Assembly (NCBI GenBank): GCA_034770075.1
Contig: CM068384.1
Coordinates: 42,009,182 to 42,073,181 of the forward strand
Reading direction: 5' to 3'
Length of the DNA stretch: 64,000 nt
From: Aralia elata
Lineage: Eukaryota; Streptophyta; Magnoliopsida; Apiales; Araliaceae
The notes under the pieces were generated by a model. The model did not search any database. It worked only from the letters and a program-made list of their open reading frames with translations, and had not been told where the DNA came from. The number at the start of each line of letters is the position of its first letter. The first letter of the stretch is position 1. Positions 24,157 through 35,385 of this stretch are shown piece after piece. The position numbers and the translations under genes are program-made.

Positions 24157-25306
24157 TACCGCAGAAAAAGTCGGGCTGACGACTATAAACCAAGCGCTCG
24201 ATGGGAGGAAACCCAATCATGTTACTTTATTGCTTTCGTAGATTTAGTGTAGTTAATAATTTTGTTCTAGTTAGTAGAAGTAGTAGTTCAAATTGTTCTT
24301 GTTTTGAAATAATTCTTCAAATCTTTCGTAGTTAGACTCATTTATGTTGTTATTATTTGGAATAGGGACAAAGAACTTGGGGAATGCATTAGAAGAAGAG
24401 ACATGCTATTGGGATGGTACCAATTGAAGAAAAGGGGAACAAAGCAAAAATTTTCAGAAAAGAGGTTTCTCGCCCCGGCGAGAAAAATACACTAGGGATT
24501 CTCGGCCCGGCGAGAACCTCTCTGCCAAAACTCGCTCCAGCGTGAAAATTTCTCGCCCCAGCCCATTCTTCTCTGTCCATTCTCGCCCCGGCGAGATTCT
24601 AAGGTATAAAATTCTCGCCCCGGTGAGGATCGCGAAAATCAAATTTTAAAAACGGATCCCAATTCAGTTTCTTTCAATCCTAAACCCATGCAACTTCTTC
24701 TGACTCCTATTTCTACCTCTCCTATACCGTATAAACTTTCTCCTCTCTAATTTCTCTTCTAAATTCATCCCTCATCCTACCCACACTTGGATTCCATCTC
24801 AAACACATTAAACTCCTCTCCCAAAATGAAACCCTAACACGACTCTAAGTCCATCTCTCGTTCAAAAGAGGAGTACTCTGTTTTCTATTCACAATCTACA
24901 TACACTATATCTTTGCATGAACGAGTCCTAGGGTTTGTACCTAATTGAAGAAGCAAGTCAACCAGTTCAACCGCTCAACATCCACAAAATCTGTTCCATT
25001 GTCCCGTGCCTCTGTTATCCTACATTGGGTAGTTTTGTTGCTTCGTTTGAGACAAGTTCATCTGAAATTGGTATTGGGCAATTTGTATCCATGTTTTACT
25101 TTTGAGTTCTGATTTCCGTTGAATTTTTGGTTGGACTGTCTGGGTTTCAATTTGTTTTAGTGTCTTCACTTGTGCAAAGTTTAGTTGGAAATTAGTAGAG
25201 TTTGAGTTTGGGGGAAGTTTGTTCCTAATTTTGCATAGCAGAGTTGTGGGGTGTTAGTTTTGTGTTTCCGAATCTACGAAGGGGTCTGATTGTTAAGTGA
25301 TCAGTA
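24157..25306 (+). promoter_or_regulatory. Athila1 INT-ORF3 spacer with palindrome array and possible internal promoter
   Basis: There is no coding frame. Six TTCTCGCCCCGGCGAGAA-like inverted repeats lie at 24467, 24499, 24530, 24550, 24580 and 24612. They are the reverse complement of the U3 array of this element. About 95 bp after the last copy comes GTATAAAC (about 24729), then a long CT-rich tract resembling a plant 5' leader. GAGTTTGGGGGAAG at 25204-25217 copies the PPT core 90 bp before the ORF3 ATG. The array is direct sequence; the internal promoter reading is inference. Confidence 0.6.
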
Positions 25307-26434
25307 ATGGCTCCTAAAAGGCATCGGGGTGAGGGTTCATCTTCAACACCATCCAGGCAATTTGATAGAAGGAAATTCGTCAGTGCTAAGGCAGCTGACA
25401 GATATGATTCGTATACATCGGGTAAAGCTCTAACTCCCGAGCGCAGTCTCACACATGACGAAGTGGTAGATGGTGAGATGATGTTACATATAGTTGAGAG
25501 GGGATGAGAGACATTCACCGCCCATCCAGAACCTGCATGCATAACCATTGTCAAAGAATTCTATGCCAATGCAGAAGACGCAGCTTCATGCGAGGTTACA
25601 ATCCGAGGTAAGAAAGTTTCATTCCGAGTCCAAACGATCAATGAATATTATAACTTGAGGCCGGATGTACACTGTAGATACACTCAATTTCTTGCGGAGG
25701 GACCGAATTTGGAGAAAGTGGTTACTAACTTGTGTAAACCGGGGACGACTTGGATTTCCAGAGGGCCACGTGCGACAATTTCGTTCCATAGCAAGGATTT
25801 GAGTCGTTATGGTAAGGTTTGGTATGCCTTCCTCTCCGCTAAGCTGATGCCATCACAGCATGTGAGTGATGTACCCAAGGAGAAAACTTTGTTGTTATAT
25901 GCCATTGTGACGGGAATTGAGATCAATGTGGAAGAGGTGATTGAGGCGTCGATTCGCCGAACATTACGGAGCTTACATAGTCAGGGTGGTTTTCCACACC
26001 CTTCTCTGATTTGTGGATTATGTCTTCGAGCGGGTGTTCGTTGGGGAGCTGAGGAAGCTTTGCAGCAACCATTGCTACTTTTGGACCACCGTCTAATTGC
26101 ACGATATAAGGAATGGGAAGGCGGTGAGTCACATCCCCGTGGTCTGGGGTATATCATTCATTCTCCTGCTGAAGATGAGGAGCGGCAATCTGATAAAGAG
26201 GTAGAGGGTCCTTCGGCGCCTACTTCTACGGGCAAATCTAAGTTCAACCTTCAATTTCGTGAATTGCAATGCCTTATCGATTCTCAGCATAAAACCATAT
26301 TGAGGCAGAATCAACGGTTGGCGGATCGACAGGAACCTATGTTCGCTTATCAGCAGAGTTGTACGCAAGCGATCGCAAACATGTATTCTAATATGCAACC
26401 GTTGATGGATTATGTTCATTTTCCAGAGGCGTAG
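25307..26434 (+). pseudogene. Athila1 ORF3 (putative plant transposon protein), one stop
   Basis: The ATG at 25307 opens MAPKRHRGEGSSS, a basic Ser-rich N-terminus. The frame stops at TGA 25505-25507 and continues in phase to 26434. Athila2 has Trp (TGG) at that codon, so a single change broke it. Shared features with Athila2 ORF3 include FYANA, CKPGT.W, SRYGK, ASIRR..(R)SL and a C-terminal coiled-coil-like tail with hydroxyl and Gln residues. The protein sits where Athila elements carry their env-like third ORF and resembles a domain catalogued as a putative plant transposon protein. Its function is unknown. Confidence 0.8.
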
Positions 26435-27717
26435 CCATTGCCAGTTTTTCCACCACCAACCCCAGATGATGATGACGAGTTTGGGCCTACTGCTTGACCT
26501 GTCAGGGAAGTCCTTTGTTCTTTACTTTCTTTATTTTTCGCACAATGAGGACATTGTATCGTTTGAGTTTGGGAGGGGGTTATTTTAGAATTTGCTCATC
26601 TAGTTGCATATCTAGTTGCATTTTAGTTTTATTTGTATTAGTTACATTTTAGATTGCATTAGTCATTTATATATAAAAAAAACAAAAAAAAAAAAAATCA
26701 AAAATCCAAAAATTTAGTAGTGTAGGATCATATAGTATTACATTTAGTAGGGGTATTCAAACAATGCATTAATGGAAGTCATTTAGGGATGGCCGATGAT
26801 GAAACTTGATCAGTTCTAATTCAGTTTAATGGGATGGATAATGATTGCTAAATCCGGAGTTGACTGTTGTTAGTTGTGTTTACATGAGACCCTTGGTTTT
26901 AATTGCTCACGAATGTGTATTGAAGTAATTAGGAGTTGGTTCTTCTTTGGTGTATTACGTGCTCACATGAAGGTATAGACTGTTATCACTTGTTGGATCT
27001 AAAAAAAAAGAGAATATAGTAACTAAAGAAAAAAAAAGTTGTTGAATAAATACTGCTTCGATGTCTGTCTAAGTGCAAGAAAAAGAAGAATTAACGAATA
27101 TAGACAGATAAGAGCAGGTTTTGACTAGTTTGTCTTTGTGGCCGGTGTCATTCGAATGAGTATGCCCTTAGGATGTGTCTTTACACTCAGCGCCCTAAAA
27201 TCGTCTGGTTTGGGAGTCGTTGGTTGAAAGTTCGTTACACGGGTAACATTGAGTAGCCTAATAAAGATGAACATTGCACTAGTCATGATGCTATGACGAG
27301 ATGGAGCGTAAAACGCACTCGGTAAAAAAAAAGAAAAATGAAAAGACAAGTGAATAGCAGTTGAGCTTGAAAGTAAAATCTGTGAACTTATTTTTATCTG
27401 AGCATTGAGCATTGTGATACTAAGAGTTGAATTCATATTCTGATTGGTTGTATATATTTCGCACACACTTATGGAAGGGTTGAGAGTAAGTCATAACTGA
27501 TGATAGTTAACTTGTTGATGGTGCACGAGGTTGAAGTTCTGTTGAATTGGTAGTTACTGATTTCTGAGGCCGGATTTTTGTGATGTCTGTTGATTATTTG
27601 CTTGAATATGGACAGTCATGCATATGCATTCATGTAGGTTGTTAGTTTAGATGTTATTATGGTTTGTTTTGTGTTTTTTTGCTTGAGGACAAGCAAAGTT
27701 TCGAGTTTGGGGGTATT
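26435..27717 (+). other. Athila1 3' non-coding region
   Basis: This region has no gene. It holds GAGTTTGGGAGGGGG at 26565-26579 (PPT-like, preceded by ATGAGGACATTGT, a wording also present after ORF3 in Athila2), poly-A tracts at 26670-26700 and 27002-27036, and ends with the true PPT. Confidence 0.7.
27703..27717 (+). other. Athila1 polypurine tract
   Basis: GAGTTTGGGGGTATT lies directly against the 3' LTR and follows GCTTGAGGACAAGCAAAG, the usual Athila wording. It primes plus-strand DNA. Confidence 0.85.
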
Positions 27718-29002
27718 TGATGAGTAGGTTTTAACCTACGAGTTTGATACGTCTTTGGCTTAATTCTTTACATTCTTTAAGTGTGTTTAGTATCTTTTTA
27801 TTTGTTTTCGTATTGCTTTTGTAGGTCGAGGCTGGCTGCAGGTTAGAAGAAGAAACAAATAGCTGGGTGCAGGGCAACCTCGTCGGGGTGAGAATTCATG
27901 GGCTATTTTTCTCGCCGGGGTGAGGACTTTTGTGAAGAACTTCTCGCCGAGGCGAGAATGTGGCTTATGGAAATTAAAAGACTTTTCAGCAATCAGTTAT
28001 TTTGGAAAGGTTGAAGCTAACAAGGATTCTATCTACCACTCTGATGAGGAGACTAGAGGAGGCTTATGAGGATATAAATAAGAGATAACACATTGGATAA
28101 AGAGGACACACGAAGATTGAATTTTCAGAGCTGAGCAAGGAGATTGAAGATCAAGTCAAGCATCGTGAGGAACTCAGATTGGAGGACTAGAGATTATATT
28201 GAGTTTTCTTTTAATCCTTTATCCCTGATTTGTAATTAATTATGATGACTTATTTTGGAATTCTAGTTTTTATTGTGAGTATGAACTAAACCTTTTAATT
28301 AAGGCTACAATTGAACCAGTTATATTTATGACTTAACTATCTATTTGATTTCAGTTATTCAATCAATTTGAGTTATCTATCTTATTCTATGCTTATTGAT
28401 TAATTGTTTGGCCGACAATTTAGCGTAATATTCTAGGTGAATTCGGGAGATGCAATCTAGGGTTAGAACTGGATGAGATAGCATGTATTCTTAATTATTT
28501 GCATGTGTTGAATAATTAGGATTGTGAAGTGAATAGGGATATCTCTTTGCTGCATGTAACAATTGGAAATTGAAGCTTAATGAATTTAATCCTTTGGTTT
28601 TGCATAGGAATATCGCAGAGTTAATTGGATTAGATAGATTTATTTGATCACTTGGAAAAGGGCTTATAAATACAATTAAATTTCTGTTAACAACTCCATT
28701 GAAGTGAATAATTGGAATGCGTAGATAGATTGGTTTATGATATAATTTGGGGATATTGTAGTCTTAATCTTTTTAAATCTGAATTTCTACCTTTGTGATT
28801 ATTGTCAGTATTAGTGTTAATTTAATTAGTTTAAATCAATATTCAAATTGTGATTGTTTAATAGAATAGCCATAATTTAAATTGACAGTTGGAGATATAA
28901 AACATAGTAATTCCTGTGGGATCGACACTCTATCTTATCACTTTATTACTTGTTGACCGTGTATACTTGCACGTAATTGTTGATTGTGAAATTGGGCAAC
29001 AA
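27718..29002 (+). repeat. Athila1 3' LTR
   Basis: It is 1285 bp long, with about 26 substitutions against 3764-5063 by eye and a 16-bp deletion inside the GC-rich array. The TATA box is at 28073-28080. Confidence 0.93.
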
Positions 29003-29704
29003 ATTTGATTTCCAAGAAATGAAGATGGTGCTTGTTTGTTCCCCTGAAATCGCCTAAATCAATCAAACTACGGTTCTAAAGTCTTTGAAAGTCGACTGCA
29101 AAAAAAGAGGGCTAAGAAGAAAATATTAAAAGACCAAATTATCATTCATTTTCCGCATAAACCTGTTGAAAAGGCTAGCATAGATTTTTTCTTTTTGTTA
29201 AAAAACATTTTCTCGTCATTACCTCTCACATATACTAAGGATCACATTGTTCACCTATAAAATTGTACAAGGACAATTATGAAATTAAAATTATATAAGG
29301 ACTAAATTGAAACTAGAGTCGGTAAAAGTACAAGGATCAAAAAGGTCTTTTTGCCCATTTATATACTCCTTGAACTTTGCTCCCATCAGACTTATATCGT
29401 AGATCCGCCCTAATGAGGATGATCATTGGCACTTAATTCCTATATCCAAAGCTTTTCACAAATGTGTAAGAGCACTCGCAAGTAATTTTGGGAATCATAT
29501 TTATAAAGATGATGCATATGTTCCAACATATTTGTCTAGATACAATTAGAGTTCACAAGCCAAGAGTTCTTGGTACTCTTTAATTTGTTTTCCTTTAAAC
29601 ATTGCATGGTTTGCTTTTATTTTGTTGTTACTCTATCCACAGAAATTGAGAACAAGAACAAACGAAAAAGATAGGGGAAGTTAAAAAGTGATTATTATAA
29701 CCTA
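29003..29704. other. Non-coding flank between Athila1 and the LINE remnant
   Basis: This is AT-rich DNA with no supported gene. A stretch near 29270-29370 (AGGACTAAATTGAAAC, AGGTCTTTTTGCCC) has the wording of anonymous dispersed plant repeats; I cannot name it. Confidence 0.4.
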
Positions 29705-29836
29705 TGTGGGAGCCAAGTTGAGAGCAGAGAGTATTTGTTCTTTAAGTGTTCTTCTAATAGAAGTTGGCAAGTAGCCTTGAGAAGACACTTAGATTGTAGA
29801 ACTGTAACAGGATGGAATAATGAATTAATGTTTTGA
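29705..29836 (+). pseudogene. LINE (L1) ORF2 C-terminal zinc-domain remnant
   Basis: The frame from TGT at 29705 to the TGA at 29834 reads CGSQVESREYLFFKCSSNRS, W and so on. This resembles the zf-RVT domain at the end of plant L1 ORF2 proteins (C-G-x-x-x-E-S-x-x-x-L-F-F-x-C). The upstream Cys pair is incomplete and no RT is left. It is a short fragment, so the call rests on one motif. Confidence 0.45.
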
Positions 29837-30206
29837 GAAAGAAGCGAGTGAAATTTCAGTCAATTGTATATGTTATACAATTAATTTGAGAAAAAAATTT
29901 GGTTTTATTTTTGACAATTGAAAACATATACAACCAAAAAAGACATGAAAATGTGCCACCACATATAATTGAAGAGCAAAAAGGCAGGCCAAAACCTGCA
30001 ACATCGAGGCACATCACAACAAAATCATGCCTGCAGTGTAAACTCTGACAAAAACTCAACATAAGCTATAGACCACCCTGGAAACACCTCATTTGGGAAT
30101 TGACCACATACCTAGTAGAAATTGGTGTATGAAGCTAATCTAGTGAGTTGTTTACATGACTGTTGTTATAGATGGAGTTTGGGGAATGAGGTTGGTAAAG
30201 TATAAC
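29837..30206. other. Non-coding, nothing recognised
   Basis: This is plain AT-rich DNA up to the solo LTR. The last five bases (ATAAC) form the left target copy of that LTR. Confidence 0.5.
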
Positions 30207-30249
30207 TGTGACGCCCCCAAATTCGGGCGCTGGCCGCCCGAACAAGGGT

Positions 30250-30328
30250 CCCTGGATCTTAACTTGATCTCAGTCTCATTCTTTCTAAATCCCTGGATCT
30301 TAACTTGATCTCAGTCTCATTCTTTCTA
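30250..30328 (+). repeat. 41-bp tandem duplication in the solo LTR
   Basis: CCCTGGATCTTAACTTGATC and what follows occurs at 30250 and 30291. The LARD LTR has the corresponding sequence only once, so this is a local duplication. Confidence 0.85.
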
Positions 30329-32045
30329 CAAGTATCAACTTGTAGTTCATTCGTATATATGGATAACACCATATATGTATATCGGTCAAATTTTTAAGCT
30401 TATGATTTAAATATTCTATCATTTATAAGCTTTATATGGATCTAAGATTCACAGTACCAGCACTAGAGATAGTTCTCAGATCTGAAGGGGGCTTGCCAAT
30501 AAAGATAAATCGATATTGGTGCGCAATTAGATGACCTAACTTTCATTTCTTAGTCAGAACTTTCAATGTGCCAAATACCCTCACTTAGATACATAATCTT
30601 ATAAACAATGGACATCTCTTTCATATTAATAATTCCTAGCTATCTGAAATTCACAGTATTAATCATAAGATTGTTCTTGGATCCAAGGGGCGCATTCCGG
30701 TAAAGGTGGCACCTTACCGGCGCTCATTAAGTGTAACCTCAGTGCTTACAGAACTCCCAATATCATTCAATACCCTCACTCAGATGTATAGTTCTTTATC
30801 AACATTGTATTAATGTTTTACTATTTATCTGAAGTTCAGAGTATCGGCATAACATGATCAGTCCATATTACCAATACCCTCATTCAGATTAATAAATCTT
30901 TAACAATTCTAAGTTATATCAAAGTAAAAACATAACACTATTTCATGATAATAAATAATATCATTGATAGAACATTCAGTTACAAGGTTTGCTTGTTCGT
31001 ATTATAACAATCATTATGACTTAATATAAATAACAAGTAATTAAAACATGAAACCTAGTCTACGCTTCTTCTTTACGTTCATGATCTTCATAACTGCAAA
31101 TAAATGTTTATTCGCAAGAATGAGCACTACGGCTCAGCAAGTCTAACTAATAACACATAAACAGTTTATGCTTTCATATAAACTTTAACATGCCTTGACA
31201 TATCATATATATCAATTTGATATTACAACTAACTTTTCATTCAACAGTTTATATCACGTTGTCACACAAAGCGTATAAACCACATATATATAACTTATAA
31301 AAATAACACATAAGAGTTAGAATACTTGCACATAGTTTAAAGGAATAGAAGACTTGCACATAGTTCGAAGGAATATAAGACTTGCCTCGTATATCTTTTA
31401 AAGATAAATATAACGGTCTAAACGTTCGTCGTAAATCCAACACGATTATAAGTTCATGTAGACAAATAAGCATTTAACGATTAAATCTTTTAAGTTTTAT
31501 TTCGGGTATTATAACCGCTTATAAATAAAACTCCTTCTACTATATATCAAATAATTTCAGCATTATAACTGCATATAAAATGAATATTCAGCAACTATAT
31601 TTAAAATAAATCGGGCATTATAACTGTTTATAAAATGAATATTTGACTATTATATTTGAAATAATTTCATCATTATAACTGCTTATAAAATGAATATTCT
31701 TACTAAATACCTGAAGAAAATCAGGCATAGTAACTGCTTATAAAAGTATATTTTCAGCTTTATAAGAGAAATAAATCGGAACTTCTTGTAAATAGGAATT
31801 TTGTACTATATACATAAAATAATTTGGACATTACAACTACTTGTAAAAGTATATTTTTACCAATACATACATAAAAATGAAAATTATAACTACGAGAGTA
31901 TACCTCTTGTAGTTGCTAGCTTTACTTCCAATCGCGTAGCGCTTCGATGCTTCGAAAGTAATTTTTATCTCACAATATCTCTCAGAATATAAATATAGAG
32001 TGTTTTTGCTCTTGAACATGGTAAGGAATGAATGAACTTAGCTTG

Positions 32046-32055
32046 CTATTTATAG
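32046..32055 (-). promoter_or_regulatory. TATA box of the solo LTR
   Basis: CTATAAATAG on the minus strand, in the same sequence context (GGTTTTCCTATAAATAG) as in the LARD LTRs, with the tandem array starting about 80 bp upstream. Confidence 0.6.
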
Positions 32056-32136
32056 GAAAACCAAGTTTCACTAATTGTACGTTAGGGGCTCGACTTATTA
32101 CACTTTGCACCCTAGCATATTCTTAGAATATTCTTC

Positions 32137-32470
32137 CAAGTTCCTCAATGAAAATATCTTCCAAGCTCGACAATGCAGCTTGCAATTGAACTTATCTTCT
32201 AAGCTCCTCAATGAAAATATCTTCCAAGCTCGACAATGCAGCTTGCAATCTAAGCTCCTCAATGAAAATATCTTCCAAGCTCGACAATGCAGCTTGCAAT
32301 TGAACTTATCTTCTAAGCTCCTCAATGAAAATATCTTACAAGCTCGACAATGCAGCTTGCAATCTAAGCTCCTCAATGAAAATATCTTCCAAGCTCGACA
32401 ATGCAGCTTGCAATTGAACCTATCTTCTAAGCTCCTCAATGAAAATATCTTCCAAGCTCGACAATGCAGC
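32137..32470 (-). repeat. Alternating 63/51-bp tandem array in solo LTR U3
   Basis: After a partial first unit, units of 63 (32180-32242), 51 (32243-32293), 63, 51 and 63 bp follow to 32470. The short form lacks 12 bp present in the long one, giving a 114-bp higher-order period. Each unit ends CGACAATGCAGC, akin to the CACGACAA word of the LARD array. Both unit lengths are multiples of three, so open frames run through it on both strands; these are not genes. Confidence 0.9.
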
Positions 32471-32824
32471 TTGTCACCGTAAGCACGACAAATCACTTTG
32501 TCATTCCCAAGCACAAATATTTGTCGGGATGCTTCTTGGTGAAATCGTGGAAAGCACGACAAATCATTTTGTCAATGTAAGCACGACTAAGCAGCTTGAC
32601 AAAATTTTTTTTATTGGACCTAATTCATCGTTTACACTATAAAATCACAAAACACCTAGTTCGAAATATCATTTCGATCTTTATTAAGCACATATGTTAC
32701 AAAATTCGAATATCTTTAAGGCTTAAGGTTTTAAACTTCTCGATACCTAGTTTTAGGTCACTAAATTAACCTCTAACCATATACGATCGTATTTATAAGC
32801 CTCATAAATATTCGGGGCACTTCA

Positions 32825-34275
32825 ATAATAGTATTAGTTTAGTTTAGTTTAACGTGGTTGCTGGTTTCTGTGTCATTCGATTATTGGAACTTAATATTAC
32901 TCTGACCTTTTACCAAGGTAATGGTAATTGATCCTCCAACCTTGCATTTCCATCAACAGTCTTATCTTCACAGAAATCATGCATTTTCTAGTCGTTCAAC
33001 TAGATTATCATTAACAGTTGCGTAGTTTCAGAAATGACTCAGGTTAGTGTGTTTACAACCCAGATACCCCTTAACGGTGAGACATTTAATACTAGAGTCA
33101 AGACACTGACTTAATTATAAAATCACATCAAGCATTAAAGATTCAACATTCAACATATATTGTATCTTGTCCCAAAATGAGAGTCTCACATTATGGGAAA
33201 CTCAACCTTTTAAATTCAAATAAATTTAATACCTTTATTCATAGGAAGTTGAACGTGAGTTTGGTACTAAAAAGGGTACCGAGTAGCGTGTAAAAGACAA
33301 AAAAAAACAAAGCTTGGACATGTGATTAATAAAGCTTGGAAAGACAAAATAAAAGAAGTTGGAATCCTCAAATTAGAAGAATGTTACACTAAAAAGGTAT
33401 AACATTTTCTTAAGGGAAAATTGGTCTGCACTCCATAGACATAGGGGGGACATTTAAAGCTACATAGTAGTAGTAGTGGTAGTGGTAGTGGTAGTGGTAG
33501 TGGTAGTAGTAGTGGTGGTAGTAGTAGTAGTAGTAGCAAGATCAATGAGCTGATCAATTGGGGTTAAGCGTATTACTTGAAATGAAATAGTAGTAGTGGT
33601 AAAACTGCGTTTGGGAGTTTTTAACGAGAAGAAAAGAAAAGAAACTTAAAGAAAAGAGAAGAAAATAAAGCTAGAGAAAGTTAGATAGTTTTATTTAGTT
33701 TTGTCTAGGAGTTTGTGAAGAGAAAAGAAAATGAGTTGATATATTTTCTTTAGCCTTGTTTGGGAGTTGAGAAGAAAAGGAAAGAAAATTTACCCATTTT
33801 TATATGTAATAAAGGCATGCTAACCCATTATTGCCAAGCTCTCTTATTATTCTTATTCTAATTGTCCAAGAACTTGGTTGTATATAGGGACATCACAAAC
33901 TCAATACATATTAGTTGGACAATTTGTGCTAAAATCTGCAATTACAGTATCATCATATTGTGGTGTTGACTAACTCTTTGAAGTATGAATAAGGAAATCT
34001 AAGGCCATTGTTATGTAGTTTACTATCTTTGTTTCTTTAAAGTAGAGAAACTAGCCATTTTCTTTTGATTGCTTTAGAAAGTTCTTAAATTTGCTAATGG
34101 CAAACATTAAATTATAACTTAATTACTCTAAATTACAAATGTTTTTATCTGGATTATGCTTTTATGGTAAATGGGTTAATGCATTGCATGCCCCAATACT
34201 CTGCTATGATGTATTAAAATTATTCTCCATGCCATGTCTTTAGGATGGAGAAATCTGCCATTTTTTAATACATTA
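32825..34275. other. Intergenic, no gene seen
   Basis: AT-rich DNA with a trinucleotide microsatellite (33465-33537). Two purine-rich segments starting GTTTGGGAGT at about 33611 and 33758 may belong to a small decayed transposon. No coding frame is supported. Confidence 0.45.
33465..33537 (+). repeat. (AGT/GGT)n microsatellite
   Basis: About 24 units of AGT and GGT occur in runs (AGTAGT, then AGTGGT repeats, then AGT again). Confidence 0.95.
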
Positions 34276-34283
34276 TGTTAGAG

Positions 34284-34445
34284 TCTGATTATTATGTGTT
34301 TATATGATTATATTATTATGTGTTTATGTGTTTATATGATTATATGATGAATGTGATTATGTGTTTATGTGTTTCTGTGATGAATATGATCATGTGATGA
34401 ATGTGATTATGAATATGATTATGTAATAATGAATGTGATTATAAG
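34284..34445 (+). repeat. Degenerate TGATTATGTGTTTA repeats
   Basis: Imperfect reiteration of TGATTATGTGTTTATGTG and GATGAATGTGATTATG words; low complexity. Confidence 0.8.
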
Positions 34446-34489
34446 ATGATGTATGTCAAAGTCTGCGTACTTGATTGTAAAGATAAAAA

Positions 34490-34880
34490 TGTTTAAAGCA
34501 TATATGTACCAATAAGTTTCGAAAAGTCTTTAATATAAATTTGTTGTACAAGGACTTAGAATAGAATGATCAAACTTGTTAAGTTGATCTTTGAGTGGAT
34601 TTTATATATAATAGATAGGATCAATCGTAGAGTTACTCTGCATGTTCGTAGTATAAATATTGTTAGCTGAGTAATCTAGGTGTTCGTAGAGCAATGTGAT
34701 TAATGTATATTTGTACAATTAAGTTTTGTAAAGTCCTTAAATAAAATATATGTACAAGGACTTAGATTAGAAAAGATCAAATATGTTAGGTTGATCTTAC
34801 TGAGCCAAGTTAATGTATAGTCGATAGGATCAATTATTTGTCGAGTTACTTTGCCAATTCGTAATGTAAAAATAATAGAT
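34490..34880 (+). repeat. Diverged ~195-bp tandem duplication
   Basis: Two copies (about 34490-34690 and 34691-34880) share TATATGTAC, TGTACAAGGACTTAGA, AGATCAAA, GTTGATCTT, GATAGGATCAAT and GAGTTACT in the same order. Confidence 0.75.
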
Positions 34881-34889
34881 CGCATAGTC

Positions 34890-35385
34890 AACTCTAGTTT
34901 GTAAAACATCAGATGGATCGCAGAACTCACTTCAAGTTGTAAAGTGAATAAAGGATCGTAAAGTTTCAAGGCTAGCTCAGAGCTAAAGTAGGAGTCGCAG
35001 AGTCTATAACAAAGATCATAGAACTACCCTCTGAATTGTAAAATGAAAGCTGAGATAGCTGAGCAAAGAGAAGTTTGCTTAAGCTTCGTAGAAGATAGAT
35101 CATAAAGCACTTACCACATCGTAAAGTTCACTTTGATTCATAAAGTAAAGATCCGTTCATAAAGTGAATAACAAATCGTAAAGTCAAACAAAGTGCTCGT
35201 TGAAATGAAAATTGAACGTAGAGTACTCCTGGAAATCACTGAGTAAAAGTTAAATCGTAAAGTATCTCAAGGATCGTTCAATAAAGACGTGATCGTAAAG
35301 TCAGCTCTAAAATTGAAATGAAAATCTTCGTAAAGCTGATCATAAAGTATTACTTCCATCGTAAAGTATTCTTCGTAGAGCAAAG
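34890..35385 (+). repeat. Segment dense in TCGTAAAGT-like words
   Basis: Roughly fifteen variants of ATCGTAAAGT, TCGCAGAGT and TCATAAAGT are spread irregularly over 500 bp. No coding frame fits. It lies within the possible Sirevirus-like LTR. Confidence 0.7.

Larger units (their letters stand above)
3764..29002 (+). mobile_element. Athila1: Athila-type Ty3/gypsy LTR retrotransposon, split by a nested chromovirus
   Basis: The order is LTR, tRNA-Asp PBS, gag, aspartic protease, RT, RNase H, integrase, ORF3, PPT, LTR. The LTRs are 1300 and 1285 bp and begin TGATGAGTAGG. By eye I count about 26 substitutions and one 16-bp deletion between them (about 2%). The flanking 5-mers are GATTT (3759-3763) and AATTT (29003-29007), a 4/5 match. 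Without the nested Tekay1 the element is about 11.6 kb. There is no chromodomain; the RT MDDFSVFG box, the Asp-tRNA primer and the ORF3 type are those of the Athila/Calypso group. The polyprotein has at least three stops and one frameshift and ORF3 one stop, so the copy is not autonomous. Confidence 0.92.
30207..32824 (-). mobile_element. Solo LTR of a chromovirus related to the LARD LTR
   Basis: It begins TGTGACGCCCCCAAATTCGG and ends CGGGGCACTTCA, with flanks ATAAC (30202-30206) and ATAAT (32825-32829). There is no internal region or second LTR nearby. Blocks such as ACAAGTATCAACTTGTAGTT, GCACTACGGCTCAGCAAG and GGGGCGCATTCCGGTAAAG match the LARD or Tekay1 LTRs. A TATA box (CTATAAATAG, minus strand) lies at 32046-32055, and a tandem array follows in U3. 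Unequal recombination between two LTRs is the usual origin of such a solo copy. Confidence 0.85.

Noticed and set aside
25923..26419. Antisense frames over ORF3
   Set aside because: Shadows of the ORF3 reading frame on the opposite strand.
32075..32562. Overlapping open frames of 135 and 154 codons on both strands
   Set aside because: They run through the 63/51-bp tandem array, whose unit lengths are multiples of three. The repeats create open frames without any protein likeness.
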